A DNA stretch of 36,310 bases, taken from NCBI GenBank assembly GCA_034437455.1, contig DAOTUB010000152.1:1-36310 (forward strand). The letters run 5' to 3'. This DNA comes from DAOTUB01 sp034437455 (GTDB lineage Bacteria; Chloroflexota; Anaerolineae; B4-G1). Of the stretch, positions 7,516 to 15,434 are shown piece after piece. How positions within the stretch are numbered: position 1 is the stretch's first letter; each line of letters starts with the position of its first letter. Under the pieces are notes generated by a model. That model had not been told where the DNA came from. It saw only the letters and a program-made list of their open reading frames with translations, and did not search any database. The position numbers were made by a program, and so were the translations under genes.

Positions 7516-8676
7516 CTACAAGTCCAGATTTTTCAACCGCTCCATCGCCTCTCGCAGCCTCTCGGTGGGTTCCGTCAGGGAGGTGCGCACGTACCCCTCG
7601 CCTCCCTGGCCGAAAAAGACGCCCGACGTGAGCCAGACGCCCACCTGGTCCAGCACATTTACGGAGAAAGCCCGTGAATCCTGGTACTTTTCTGGGAGCT
7701 TGGCCCAGATGTAGAGCGTTGCCTTGGGGTATGGCGCATCCAGGCCGATAGCGCGCAAACCCTCCACCACGATGTCCCGGCGCTCCTGGTAGACCTGGTT
7801 CCGCTCGGCCAACCAGCTCTGGTCGTCCGTCAGCGCCTTGATGGCCGCCAACTGGGCCGGCCCAAACAGCCCCATGCTGGTGTTCCAATCCACCTGGGCC
7901 AGCGCCTCCAAGACCTCGGGGTTGCCCACGGCCATCCCCACTCGCCAACCGGCCATATTGAAGGCTTTGCTCAAGGTGTTTAGCTCGATGCCCACCTCTC
8001 TGGCGCCCTCCACCGCCAGAAAGCTCGGCGCGACGTAGCCGTCGTAGACGGTCTCGGAATAGGCGTTGTCGTGGCAAACGAGGATCTGATGCTCGCGGGC
8101 AAAGGCGACGACCTCCTCAAAGAAAGACAACGGCGCGACGGCGCCCGTGGGGTTATGGGGATAGTTCAGCCACAGCAACCGGGTCCGGGCCAGCATCTCG
8201 TCGGGAATCGCCGACAGGTCGGGCAAGTATCCATCCTCCCTTTGCAGCCGCAGGCGATAGACCTCGCCGCCGGCAAACTCGACGGCGCGGGCATAGCTGC
8301 CGTAGGCAGGATCGAGCGCCACCGCCACCGCGCCCGGATCGAGGACCGCCAGCCCCAGGTTCCCGATGCCCGCCTGCGACCCGGCCAGGGGGTGGACCTC
8401 GGTCTCGGGGTCCAGTTCTACGTCAAAGCGACGCCGATACCAGGCGGCGATGGCCTGACGCAGCTCGGTGTGAAAACTGAACGGGTAGCGATGGTAGGTC
8501 GGATCGAGCGCCGCCTGGCGCAGCGCTTCCACCACGTGGGGCGGCGTCGGCAGATCGGGGTTGCCCGACGACAGGCTGATGACGTCTATCCCCTCGGCCT
8601 CCTTGGCCCGGACCAGTTGCCCGACGGAGAACCAATGGATGTCTCGTTGTGCATCTAATCTCTGCGCGAATTTCAT
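7516..8676 (-). CDS. Class I/II PLP aminotransferase (LL-diaminopimelate/aspartate-type fold I)
   Basis: 386 residues, full length. Motifs: SSGNPDLPTP (36-45), NYPHNPTG (171-178), D203 contacting the pyridine nitrogen, PLP lysine K237 in NTLSKAFNMAGWRVG, and R364 for substrate carboxylate (YVRTSLTEP). The overall pattern resembles LL-diaminopimelate or N-succinyl-DAP aminotransferase-like enzymes, but the substrate cannot be fixed from sequence. Its ATG overlaps the TGA of the upstream ThDP enzyme (ATGA at 8676-8673), so the two are translationally coupled. A joint pathway is likely: the ThDP enzyme would make or use a 2-oxo acid and this enzyme would transaminate it. Confidence 0.88.
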   Translation of the reverse strand: MKFAQRLDAQRDIHWFSVGQLVRAKEAEGIDVISLSSGNPDLPTPPHVVEALRQAALDPTYHRYPFSFHTELRQAIAAWYRRRFDVELDPETEVHPLAGSQAGIGNLGLAVLDPGAVAVALDPAYGSYARAVEFAGGEVYRLRLQREDGYLPDLSAIPDEMLARTRLLWLNYPHNPTGAVAPLSFFEEVVAFAREHQILVCHDNAYSETVYDGYVAPSFLAVEGAREVGIELNTLSKAFNMAGWRVGMAVGNPEVLEALAQVDWNTSMGLFGPAQLAAIKALTDDQSWLAERNQVYQERRDIVVEGLRAIGLDAPYPKATLYIWAKLPEKYQDSRAFSVNVLDQVGVWLTSGVFFGQGGEGYVRTSLTEPTERLREAMERLKNLDL

Positions 8677-10388
8677 TTCTCTCCCTCTTCTTCGAGGCCC
8701 AACGCCCGGATCGCATCCCGGTCGGGCCAGCGATATTGATAGTCGCAGACAGCATCGAGGATCACCGGGCCTTGAGCGGTCAAAGCCAGCGCCCGATCCA
8801 CGGCGTCGGGCAGCTCCTCCGGCGACTCGACGCGGATGCCGGATGCGCCAAAGCTTTCGGCAAAGCGAGCAAAGTCGATCCAGCCGATCTCGTCGCCATA
8901 GACGCGCCCATACTGCTCCTTCTGCATGGCGTTGATCATGCCGTAGCGGCTGTCGTTGAGCACCACCACCAGGACGTTGGCGCTGGCCTCCACAGCGGTC
9001 ACAAAATCAGAACTGCTCATCAACAGCGAGCCATCGCCCGTGACGACGACGACCTGGCGCTGCGAGTAAACCAGTTTGGCCCCGATGCCGGCCCCCAACT
9101 CGCTTCCCATCGTGCACCAGGAACCTTCCTGGATAAAGCTCTCGCTATTTCGGGCCGGCAATATCGTCCGCCCCCAGACGTTGTGATTGCCCACGCCCGA
9201 GACGGCGACGGCGTCCTCCTCCAACTGCGCGGCCAATTCCTGCATCACGCGCCCAAAATGCATGGGGCGGACGTTTTCAAAGGAAGCCATATACTTGACC
9301 AATCCTTTTTGGAAAGCATTGCCGTGGCGAGCGATGCGTGCCTGTAGGGATGCGTCTGGAGGGCGGCTGAACTCATCGGCGCGCGCCAGGAGTTGCGAAA
9401 GAAAGAGTTGGCTATCGCTGACCGCGAGGGTATCCACGCCATCCATCGGACGCAGGGTGTGCGGTTCGTCCAGCGCGGCAAAGATGGTCTGCGCTGGAAA
9501 AAGCGGCGTCAGTCTCTCGGTCAACGTCGTGTCTGATCTCAAACCGACCACGAGCAAGCAGTCGGATTCTGACAACAACTCCTCAGCAAATGCATTTCCC
9601 CGCCACCCGCTAAAGGTTCCCACAAACAGCGGATGGTCGCCCGGAACGACGCCGAGGCTGTTCTCAGAACAGAGCACCGGCGCAGAGAGCGCCTCCGCCA
9701 GTTCGATCAGTTCCGATTCGGCGCGGTGAACCATCACTCCCCGCCCGACGCAGATCATCGGTCGTTTGGCTGCGGCCAGGGCCTGTCGCGCCCGATCCAC
9801 CAATTCTTGGGGCGGCGTCTGCTTTTCGACCGGCGATGTTTGATAAGGCGACATTTCCACATCTGTGGTCTGGACGATATTCCAGGGTATGGCCACGTGG
9901 ACCGGCCCGGGTCGCCCGCTGGCGGCCAGGGCAAAGGCCCGCGATAAAATCTGGGGAATCTCCTCGGCCCGTTCGACGCGCACCGACCACTTGGTGATGT
10001 CGGTGAACATCTTGTAGAGAAAATCCTCCTGGTCAACGCCGTGAAAGGTCTCGTTGCCAGAACCGAGCGGCACATCCCCGGTGATGTGCACCAGCGGCAG
10101 GGATTGAGCATACGCCTGCACCACGCCAGAGATCGAGTTGGTCGCCCCTGGCCCGGCGGTGACCAACGTCACGCCCGGTCGTCCGGTCAGGTAGCCATAC
10201 ATCCCGGCCATAAATGCAGCATTGCTTTCGTGCTTGACCACGATGTGGCGAATTTGGGGCGCGTCGACCAGCGCGTCAAAGATCAACAGCATGTGAGAAC
10301 CGGCCAGCCCAAAGACAAATTCTACTTTTTCCGCCTCCAACGCATCCACCACAGCCTGGGCTACACTAGTTTTGTTGACATCACTCAT
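8673..10388 (-). CDS. Thiamine diphosphate-dependent enzyme, acetolactate synthase large-subunit type
   Basis: 571 residues with the three-domain layout of the acetolactate synthase/benzoylformate decarboxylase group. The N-terminal pyrimidine-binding domain has catalytic E54 (KHESNAAFMA) and TAGPGATN. A central domain follows. The C-terminal PP-binding domain has the GDG...N metal motif (TGDGSLL at 450-456, N478 in LNDSRYGM). The start chosen is ATG at 10388 because AGGAGA lies 6 bp upstream; a start at 10406 would lie before this site. No ilvN regulatory subunit or other ilv genes are adjacent. A catabolic or secondary-metabolism lyase/synthase is therefore as likely as true valine/isoleucine synthesis. 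Coupled to the downstream aminotransferase. Confidence 0.88.
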   Translation of the reverse strand: MSDVNKTSVAQAVVDALEAEKVEFVFGLAGSHMLLIFDALVDAPQIRHIVVKHESNAAFMAGMYGYLTGRPGVTLVTAGPGATNSISGVVQAYAQSLPLVHITGDVPLGSGNETFHGVDQEDFLYKMFTDITKWSVRVERAEEIPQILSRAFALAASGRPGPVHVAIPWNIVQTTDVEMSPYQTSPVEKQTPPQELVDRARQALAAAKRPMICVGRGVMVHRAESELIELAEALSAPVLCSENSLGVVPGDHPLFVGTFSGWRGNAFAEELLSESDCLLVVGLRSDTTLTERLTPLFPAQTIFAALDEPHTLRPMDGVDTLAVSDSQLFLSQLLARADEFSRPPDASLQARIARHGNAFQKGLVKYMASFENVRPMHFGRVMQELAAQLEEDAVAVSGVGNHNVWGRTILPARNSESFIQEGSWCTMGSELGAGIGAKLVYSQRQVVVVTGDGSLLMSSSDFVTAVEASANVLVVVLNDSRYGMINAMQKEQYGRVYGDEIGWIDFARFAESFGASGIRVESPEELPDAVDRALALTAQGPVILDAVCDYQYRWPDRDAIRALGLEEEGEK

Positions 10389-10425
10389 ATTTTTTCTCCT
10401 ATTCAAAAATGGTCACTTCCACGAC

Positions 10426-10454
10426 TTGACTAATTCTACAAATTGCGCTATCCT
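10426..10454 (+). promoter_or_regulatory. Sigma70-type promoter of selC
   Basis: TTGACT (10426-10431) and TATCCT (10449-10454) are spaced by exactly 17 bp. The predicted start lies about 10 bp before the tRNA 5' end at 10471, which fits a dedicated tRNA promoter. Confidence 0.75.
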
Positions 10455-10470
10455 TCCTCTGTCACATCCT

Positions 10471-10566
10471 GGGGGTGGTTGGGGCCCGGTGGCTTCCCCG
10501 GTCTTCAAAACCGGTGGCGGGCCGCGCAGAGCGGGCCGCGGTGGGTTCGACTCCCATCCACTCCCG
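10471..10566 (+). tRNA. selC: tRNA-Sec, anticodon TCA
   Basis: Folds as a bacterial selenocysteine tRNA. The acceptor stem has 8 bp (GGGGGTGG 10471-10478 with CCACTCCC 10558-10565, one G-T pair). The D-stem has 6 bp with a 4-nt loop (10481-10496). The anticodon stem CCGGT/ACCGG flanks the loop CTTCAAA, with anticodon TCA at 10505-10507. A long variable arm with two 9-nt halves runs to about 10539. The T arm is GTGGG-TTCGACT-CCCAT (10541-10557). The discriminator is G, and CCA is not encoded (GCAA follows). The long acceptor stem, long variable arm and UGA-reading anticodon together are diagnostic. It implies that the genome makes selenoproteins; selA, selB and selD are not in this window. Confidence 0.95.
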
Positions 10567-10573
10567 CAAACAG

Positions 10574-10613
10574 AAAACCAGAGCCGCTGATCCGCTCGGC
10601 GGCTTTGGTTTTT
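10574..10613 (+). terminator. Intrinsic terminator of selC
   Basis: Arms AAACCAGAGCCGC and GCGGCTTTGGTTT form a hairpin that ends in a TTTTT run (10609-10613), starting 8 bp after the tRNA discriminator base. The A-rich left side could also let it work for minus-strand transcription. Confidence 0.85.
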
Positions 10614-10683
10614 CTATGCCTCGACTGACAGAGCTTGGAAAGAACCCGCTTGGTCCAAATTCTACACAAAGCAAGCCATCACA

Positions 10684-11715
10684 TCAATGAATGGGTAGCC
10701 GAGACCTATCAGGTCTGAGCTGTTCTCCCAACACTTTCACCTGTTCGCGCAGGTACTCGACATGCGCCTGCGTATCTCTCTCTTCCGGAAACTTGCTCAG
10801 ACGATACTTGTTGAAAGCTAACTCCGTCGCCAAGCGGAAGTAGCGATCCAGGTTCCACCAGCGCCTCAAGCTACCGCTGAACAGCGCGTTCGCCAGTACT
10901 GCCGCTCGCTTAAGGGAGGAACAGCTCACATCGTAATCGGTCCGGCTCAGCACGCCCGACTCGATCTCCTCGGCCAGGAAGGCGATGATCCAACGCCGCT
11001 CCCGCGCCGCGCTCCACACGATGACGACGAACAGGATCAGCACTCCACCCCAGTCCGCAACAAAGGCAAACAGGCAGGGCCAGCAGAGCTCGGCGCCCAG
11101 CGTGACGCTGGCGTTGTGGATGCCGTGAGCCGTCATTCCCAGCAGCAAGCCCACGACAGGCGCGCTGATCTTGACCGACCAGTTGGACGCGGTGCGCGCC
11201 AGCGCCATCCCCAAACCAATAAACCCGGTGAAGAGCGCGTGGTTGAGGCCAAAGAGAAAGGCGCGGAACACAGTCAGAAACGCCAGGTCACCCAGGCCGC
11301 CCTCCAGGAAAGCCGAGGCAAAGTAGAGCACGTTCTCGACGGCCGCAAAGCCAAACCCCACCAGGCCGCCGTAGACGATGCCGTCGAGCGGACTGTCAAT
11401 CTCCCGATGGAAGAAAAGGAGCAGAATCCCCAGCATCACGCCTTTGAACGCCTCTTCGGCGATGGGAGCGACCACGGCTATCCCGATCAGATCGGCGGCC
11501 ACCGGCTCGACAAAATAGGAGATGGGAATATCGAGGATCAGTTCGGCGATGATGGAAAAGATGATGGCCGGGATCGCGCCCCACAGAAAGGCAGCGACCA
11601 GCAGGCCCAGCGGCTCCTTTTCGTATCGGTCGAACCACCAGAGAATAAGCGCGTAGACGACCATCGGCAGGATACCGGCGGCAAGCGCGAGGAGGAGACC
11701 GATCAGAATTGCCAT
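10684..11715 (-). CDS. PrsW-family glutamic intramembrane protease
   Basis: 343 residues from the ATG at 11715. The first ~240 residues are strongly hydrophobic with about 8 membrane segments; the last ~100 are soluble and charged. PrsW/CAAX-like motifs are in place: EEAFK (E87, E88, K91), a DGIVYGGLVGFGFAAVEN block, NHALFTG (H159) and HGIHN (H197, H200, N201). PrsW of Bacillus cleaves an anti-sigma factor; here the target is unknown and no anti-sigma gene is nearby. Its ATG overlaps the stop of the MazF-like gene by one base (TGATG), so translation is coupled to a toxin. TTG at 11721 is an alternative start. Confidence 0.9.
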   Translation of the reverse strand: MAILIGLLLALAAGILPMVVYALILWWFDRYEKEPLGLLVAAFLWGAIPAIIFSIIAELILDIPISYFVEPVAADLIGIAVVAPIAEEAFKGVMLGILLLFFHREIDSPLDGIVYGGLVGFGFAAVENVLYFASAFLEGGLGDLAFLTVFRAFLFGLNHALFTGFIGLGMALARTASNWSVKISAPVVGLLLGMTAHGIHNASVTLGAELCWPCLFAFVADWGGVLILFVVIVWSAARERRWIIAFLAEEIESGVLSRTDYDVSCSSLKRAAVLANALFSGSLRRWWNLDRYFRLATELAFNKYRLSKFPEERDTQAHVEYLREQVKVLGEQLRPDRSRLPIH

Positions 11716-12074
11716 CAGCAATCAGATAATTCCAACGCCTTCTTCAAGCGAATATCTACCTCGGCCATCAGACGTGCGCCCAGTTGCCCAAGTCGGCCCG
11801 TAAGTAGTGTACGATCCAACGTCATCAGTTTTCCACACCGCACGAGCGATGTCACGCGCAACCCTGTAACGGCAAAATCTTCGTCGGTGGCATTGAGCAT
11901 CAGGTCGGTCATTTCGGTCCGTCCGGTACGAGAGGTGACGAAGGCCAGAATGCAGTCGTGGCCCGGCCTTCCAGTCGCCGACACCACCAAGGCTGGACGT
12001 CGTTTAGCCGATGACAGGTCAGTGAACGGGTAGATAGCCAGCACTACCGATCCTCGTTTCAGACTGTCGCCCAT
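11715..12074 (-). CDS. MazF/PemK-type toxin (endoribonuclease family)
   Basis: 119 residues with the family pattern: RGSVVLAIYPFTDLSSAKRRPALVVS at the start, where R and the following beta-hairpin form the active site, then AFVTS and LRVTSLVRCGKLMTLDRTLL. MazF-like toxins cleave mRNA at short sites and are neutralised by a co-encoded antitoxin. The gene overlaps the upstream antitoxin-like gene by 16 bp, and its stop overlaps the start of the PrsW-family gene. The length and conserved Arg, Thr and Ser residues suggest an intact toxin. Confidence 0.9.
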   Translation of the reverse strand: MGDSLKRGSVVLAIYPFTDLSSAKRRPALVVSATGRPGHDCILAFVTSRTGRTEMTDLMLNATDEDFAVTGLRVTSLVRCGKLMTLDRTLLTGRLGQLGARLMAEVDIRLKKALELSDC

Positions 12075-12376
12075 TCGAACCGCTCCTTCAGATCATCGTC
12101 ACTGTACAAGTCAGGCTCGTCGGCCAACCAGTCAAATGCCCCTCCCTGCATAGCCAGATAAGCCAGTTCATCGTCGTCCAGCTCGCCCAGGTCAAGTTCT
12201 GGCTTGCTTGTCACGGCGGTCATCATGCGCAGCGCGGCCTCCAGCACCTCAGCCAAGGTCACGCTCTCCTCCGGCGAAAGACAAAGCTCCAGTTGCCGAC
12301 GAGTTTTACCAGCCAGTCGTGCTTGTTGCGCCAGCGTATGCAGTCGCTTCCAGGTAGCCTGTCCAACGGTCATCAT
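12059..12376 (-). CDS. Putative antitoxin partner of the MazF-like toxin
   Basis: 105 residues from the ATG at 12376. AGGAGG (12388-12383) stands 6 bp before it but directly abuts the ATG at 12382, so the inner start is preferred. The N-terminal half is basic and helical (QATWKRLHTLAQQARLAGKTRRQ). The C-terminal half is acidic (LGELDDDELAYLAMQGG ... DEPDLYSDDDLKERF), as expected for a toxin-binding antitoxin tail. I do not recognise an AbrB, RHH or Phd domain, so the assignment rests on position, overlap with the toxin and charge pattern. Confidence 0.65.
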   Translation of the reverse strand: MMTVGQATWKRLHTLAQQARLAGKTRRQLELCLSPEESVTLAEVLEAALRMMTAVTSKPELDLGELDDDELAYLAMQGGAFDWLADEPDLYSDDDLKERFEWATV

Positions 12377-12415
12377 ACTCATCCTCCTGCCCTCTCCAGC
12401 AGATCTCTACGTAAT

Positions 12416-12453
12416 TGTGACACATTATACCACGATATCCTTCGGGCGCTCAA
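12416..12453 (-). promoter_or_regulatory. Promoter and possible operator of the MazF-type operon
   Basis: On the minus strand TTGAGC (12453-12448), 18 bp, then TATAAT (12429-12424), with TG one base before the -10 (extended -10). The -35 overlaps the end of the upstream small gene. The palindrome TGTGACACA (12416-12424) touches the -10 and the start region and is a candidate site for antitoxin autorepression. Confidence 0.65.
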
Positions 12454-12689
12454 GAACGCTCAGTGATCAGCGGCGACCGCGACTGGACTTCCCAAGCATC
12501 GGCAGTCTCGTCGTAGGCCAGGGTGAAACGACAACCGCCGACGGTGCAGACACAAAAGGCCAGGCTATCGGAAGTACGCCATTCTTGTTCGATCTCCGCC
12601 ACCGTCATCCACTCGTCCTCCCAGACGAAGGCGCGGGGGCGCTCGGGATAACGGCAACCGGCGTAACACTCGACGACTACGTCCGTCAT
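12450..12689 (-). CDS. Small conserved hypothetical protein (DUF6504-like)
   Basis: 79 residues from the ATG at 12689, preceded by GGAG at about 8 bp. An alternative GTG at 12695 overlaps the stop of the upstream galU-like gene as GTGA, so coupling is likely either way. The protein has the layout ERPRAFVWEDEWMTVAEIEQEW followed by two beta-strand-like stretches and a W near the end. This resembles small single-domain proteins I associate with DUF6504, but I am not certain. Three cysteines (C8, C46, C52) are unusual for such a short cytoplasmic protein. Function unknown. Confidence 0.6.
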   Translation of the reverse strand: MTDVVVECYAGCRYPERPRAFVWEDEWMTVAEIEQEWRTSDSLAFCVCTVGGCRFTLAYDETADAWEVQSRSPLITERS

Positions 12690-12691
12690 CG

Positions 12692-13552
12692 TCACAACTC
12701 CAGCGTGCGCAGATAGGCGATCAATTCATCCCGCATGTCGTCGCGCCGCAGGCTCATCTCAATGCTGGCCTTCAGTTGGCGCAAAGGATCGCCAGCGGCC
12801 ATCCACAATCCCTCAATCGGCTGCGCGATGACGGTCGAGCGAGCAGCCAACTGATCTATTGCATCGGCTATCCACAGCTCGCCGCCTTTTCCCAGCTCCA
12901 GATCCTCCAACACATCGAATAGTTCTGGCGTAAAGATGAAATGACCGATCTGGACCAGGTTGGAAGGAGCAGTACCAGGCGCGGGCTTTTCGACGATGCG
13001 CGCCAACTCGTTTTCGGAGCCGGGTTTGAGTTCAATACAGCCGTACAGGTGGGTCTCCTCATCCGGGACGCGCTGGGCAGCGAGAACGGCCGCCGGCTCA
13101 CACTCATTGAACGCGTCGAGCACCTGCTTGGGCGCCGGCACGTCGCCCATAATGATGTCATCGCCAAACATGTAGTAGAACGGTTCGCCCGGAGGTAGCC
13201 AATTTCGGGCAGCCAGGGCTGGTGAGGCATTGCCGTAGGGCAGGGTCTCTGACTGACGCACAAAGACGATCTCGGCCATCTCGGCGACGCGCCGGACCTC
13301 CTCCAGCAGATCCAGTTTTCCCGATGCCTCCAGGTGCTGCTCCAGGTCTAGGACGGGGGCAAAGTGGCGCTGCACCACCTCGCTTCCATCTCGCACGACG
13401 ACGATAATCTCGGTGATGCCCGCTGCCACCAACCCCTCGACGTGATATTGAATCAGTGGGATACCGGCGATGGGAAACATCTCTTTGGGAACTGCCTTGG
13501 ATGCGGGCAGAAACCGGGTGCCGTACCCGGCGATGGTGATGACGCCTTTCAT
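12692..13552 (-). CDS. galU: GalU-like UTP-glucose-1-phosphate uridylyltransferase
   Basis: 286 residues from the ATG at 13552 (AGGAG 5 bp upstream); an upstream in-frame start at 13600 adds 16 residues with no family support. The N-terminal nucleotide-binding motif AGYGTRFLPASKAVPKEMFPI is the GalU version. FGDDIIM contains the metal-binding aspartates, and a YGCIELKPG and IVEKPAPG pair follows. The enzyme makes UDP-glucose from UTP and glucose-1-phosphate for envelope glycans. It lacks the usual GLGHA motif before the aspartates and has LPYGNASPAL instead, so nucleotide or sugar preference may differ. First gene of a pair with the small hypothetical protein; divergent from rqcH. Confidence 0.82.
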   Translation of the reverse strand: MKGVITIAGYGTRFLPASKAVPKEMFPIAGIPLIQYHVEGLVAAGITEIIVVVRDGSEVVQRHFAPVLDLEQHLEASGKLDLLEEVRRVAEMAEIVFVRQSETLPYGNASPALAARNWLPPGEPFYYMFGDDIIMGDVPAPKQVLDAFNECEPAAVLAAQRVPDEETHLYGCIELKPGSENELARIVEKPAPGTAPSNLVQIGHFIFTPELFDVLEDLELGKGGELWIADAIDQLAARSTVIAQPIEGLWMAAGDPLRQLKASIEMSLRRDDMRDELIAYLRTLEL

Positions 13553-13692
13553 ATTCGCTCCTTGTCTCTGGTGAATCCGATGTGTACAGAGTTCAGGCAT
13601 GATACTACAGTTTCAAGATCGTGCAACAACTTGTCATTAAGCCTGGCAAGCCACTTGACCAAACGATGAAAATCAACGACAATACGCCCACC

Positions 13693-15396
13693 ATGCACGT
13701 CGATCATCTAACCCTGGCCTGCCTGCGAGACCGTCTCGACGGTCTGCTGGGAGCGCGCGTCCAGCGAGTCGTCCTGCCCGACGAGTCCTCCATCGGGCTG
13801 GAGCTGTACGCCGGGCAGCGCTTTCAATTGCTGGTATCGGCCCACCCGCAGTTTGCGCGCGCACTGCTGGCGCCGCAAAAGCTGCGTCGGGGCGTAGAGA
13901 CCGCGACGCCCCTGCTCCTGCTGCTGCGCAAATGGGTACGCGGCGGGCGGCTGGTCGACGTGACCCAACCGCCGTGGGAGCGCATCCTGGCGCTTCACTT
14001 CGAGGGGCCGTCTGGGCCGTGCCGCCTGGTCGCCGAGCTGATCGGCCGCTACAGCAACATCATCCTGGTCGGACCGGACGAGCGCGTGCTGGAGGCGATG
14101 AAGCGCGTCGGGCCGGATCTGAACCGCTACCGAGTGACGCTGCCCGCACATCCGTATCAACCGCCGCCGACACCGCCGGGCCGCCAGTCGCCGACCGGCG
14201 TCACAGCAAGCGCGTGGGCCGCGATATTGGCGTCGGCCGCCCCCGACGAGCGGCTCCATCGTCTGTTGACCCGTCGACTCCTCGCAGTCAGCCCAACGGC
14301 GGCCCGCGAGATAGCCGCCCGCGCGGCGGGAGACGCCAAAGCGGAGATTTGCGCCGTCTCGCCTGGCGCGCTGGTCACGGCGACCGAGGAGCTATTCGCC
14401 CCTCTCGAGGACGGCTCGTGGGCGCCGCACGTGGCTCTGGACGACGAGGGAAACACGATCGCTTTTGCACCCTACGAACCGCGCCAGTTCGAGCGGATCG
14501 AACCGGCGCCTGACATCAGCGACGCGATGGGACGCTACTTCCAACAGCGGTTCGCGGCAGACAGTTACGCCGCCATCCGCCAGCGGGTGCAGGCCTGGAT
14601 CGACCGGGCGCAGTCTCGCACCGCCCGCGCGCTGGAGCAACTGCAAGCGAAGGTGGTGGAGGAAGAGGAAGTCAACCGGTTGCGCGAGGCCGGGGAATTG
14701 CTGCTGACCTACCAGGGGCAGGTGAAGCGCGGCGCGCGCGAGGTCACGCTGCTGGATTACGCGGATAAACAACATCCGGAGGGCGTCCCACGCACCATCG
14801 CGTTGGACCCGAACTTGACCCCGGTCGAGAACGCTCAGGCCTATTTCCGCCGCTACCGCAAGGCCCATCGTGCCGCCGAAAAAATCCCCGCCCGCATCGC
14901 AAAATTCACCGCCGACCGGGCCTACCTGGAGCAACTGGCCGCCGACCTGGCGCTGGCCGAGTCGCGCCCAGAGATCGACGAGGTGCGCCACGCGCTGGCC
15001 GAGGGTGGCTGGACGCCGAAAGTGCGCAAGCGGAAAAGCGGTCAGGTCAGCGGGCCACGTCATTTCGAGGTGAGTGGATTTCCCATCTACGTGGGGCGGA
15101 ACGCCCGCCAGAACGAGCAGGTCACGTTCAAACAGGCCGGGCCGGACGACCTGTGGCTCCACACACGGGACGTGCCGGGCGCTCACGTGATCATCAAGAG
15201 CGGGAGGCAGAACGCGCCAGAGGAAGTGATTCAGCGCGCAGCCGAACTGGCGGCGTATTACTCACCCGCGCGAGATAGCGGGCGTGTGGCTGTGATCGTG
15301 ACCAGGCGACGATTTGTGCGTCGCTTGCGCGGCGGCCATCCCGGGCTGGTCACTTATCGGAACGAGCAGACGGTCTGGGTAGAGCCACGAGCTTAA
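13693..15396 (+). CDS. rqcH: RqcH/NFACT ribosome quality control protein (fibronectin-binding A family)
   Basis: 567 residues from the ATG at 13693, where MHVDHLTLACLRDRL matches the usual NFACT-N start; upstream in-frame starts at 13621 (GTG) and 13666 lack family support. Domains: NFACT-N (1-~175), helix-hairpin-helix region (~175-265), coiled coil (~275-435, rich in E/R/L), and NFACT-R (~455-560) with GRNARQNEQVTFK and DLWLHTRDVPGAHVIIKSG. RqcH binds stalled 50S subunits with tRNA-Ala and adds C-terminal Ala tails. The Asp-Arg pair essential in Bacillus is Glu-Arg here (E96-R97), a conservative change. No strong ribosome binding site is visible. Confidence 0.92.
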   Translation: MHVDHLTLACLRDRLDGLLGARVQRVVLPDESSIGLELYAGQRFQLLVSAHPQFARALLAPQKLRRGVETATPLLLLLRKWVRGGRLVDVTQPPWERILALHFEGPSGPCRLVAELIGRYSNIILVGPDERVLEAMKRVGPDLNRYRVTLPAHPYQPPPTPPGRQSPTGVTASAWAAILASAAPDERLHRLLTRRLLAVSPTAAREIAARAAGDAKAEICAVSPGALVTATEELFAPLEDGSWAPHVALDDEGNTIAFAPYEPRQFERIEPAPDISDAMGRYFQQRFAADSYAAIRQRVQAWIDRAQSRTARALEQLQAKVVEEEEVNRLREAGELLLTYQGQVKRGAREVTLLDYADKQHPEGVPRTIALDPNLTPVENAQAYFRRYRKAHRAAEKIPARIAKFTADRAYLEQLAADLALAESRPEIDEVRHALAEGGWTPKVRKRKSGQVSGPRHFEVSGFPIYVGRNARQNEQVTFKQAGPDDLWLHTRDVPGAHVIIKSGRQNAPEEVIQRAAELAAYYSPARDSGRVAVIVTRRRFVRRLRGGHPGLVTYRNEQTVWVEPRA

Positions 15397-15434
15397 TTCG
15401 TACAAAAGTTTAATGCCCGCGTCTATCCGCCGTT

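Noticed and set aside
10462..10690. Short open frames over the selC region on both strands
   Set aside because: They cover the tRNA-Sec and its terminator; the RNA fold explains the sequence.
11116..12033. Plus-strand open frame opposite the PrsW-family and MazF genes
   Set aside because: Antisense to two well-supported proteins; strongly charged, with no motif.
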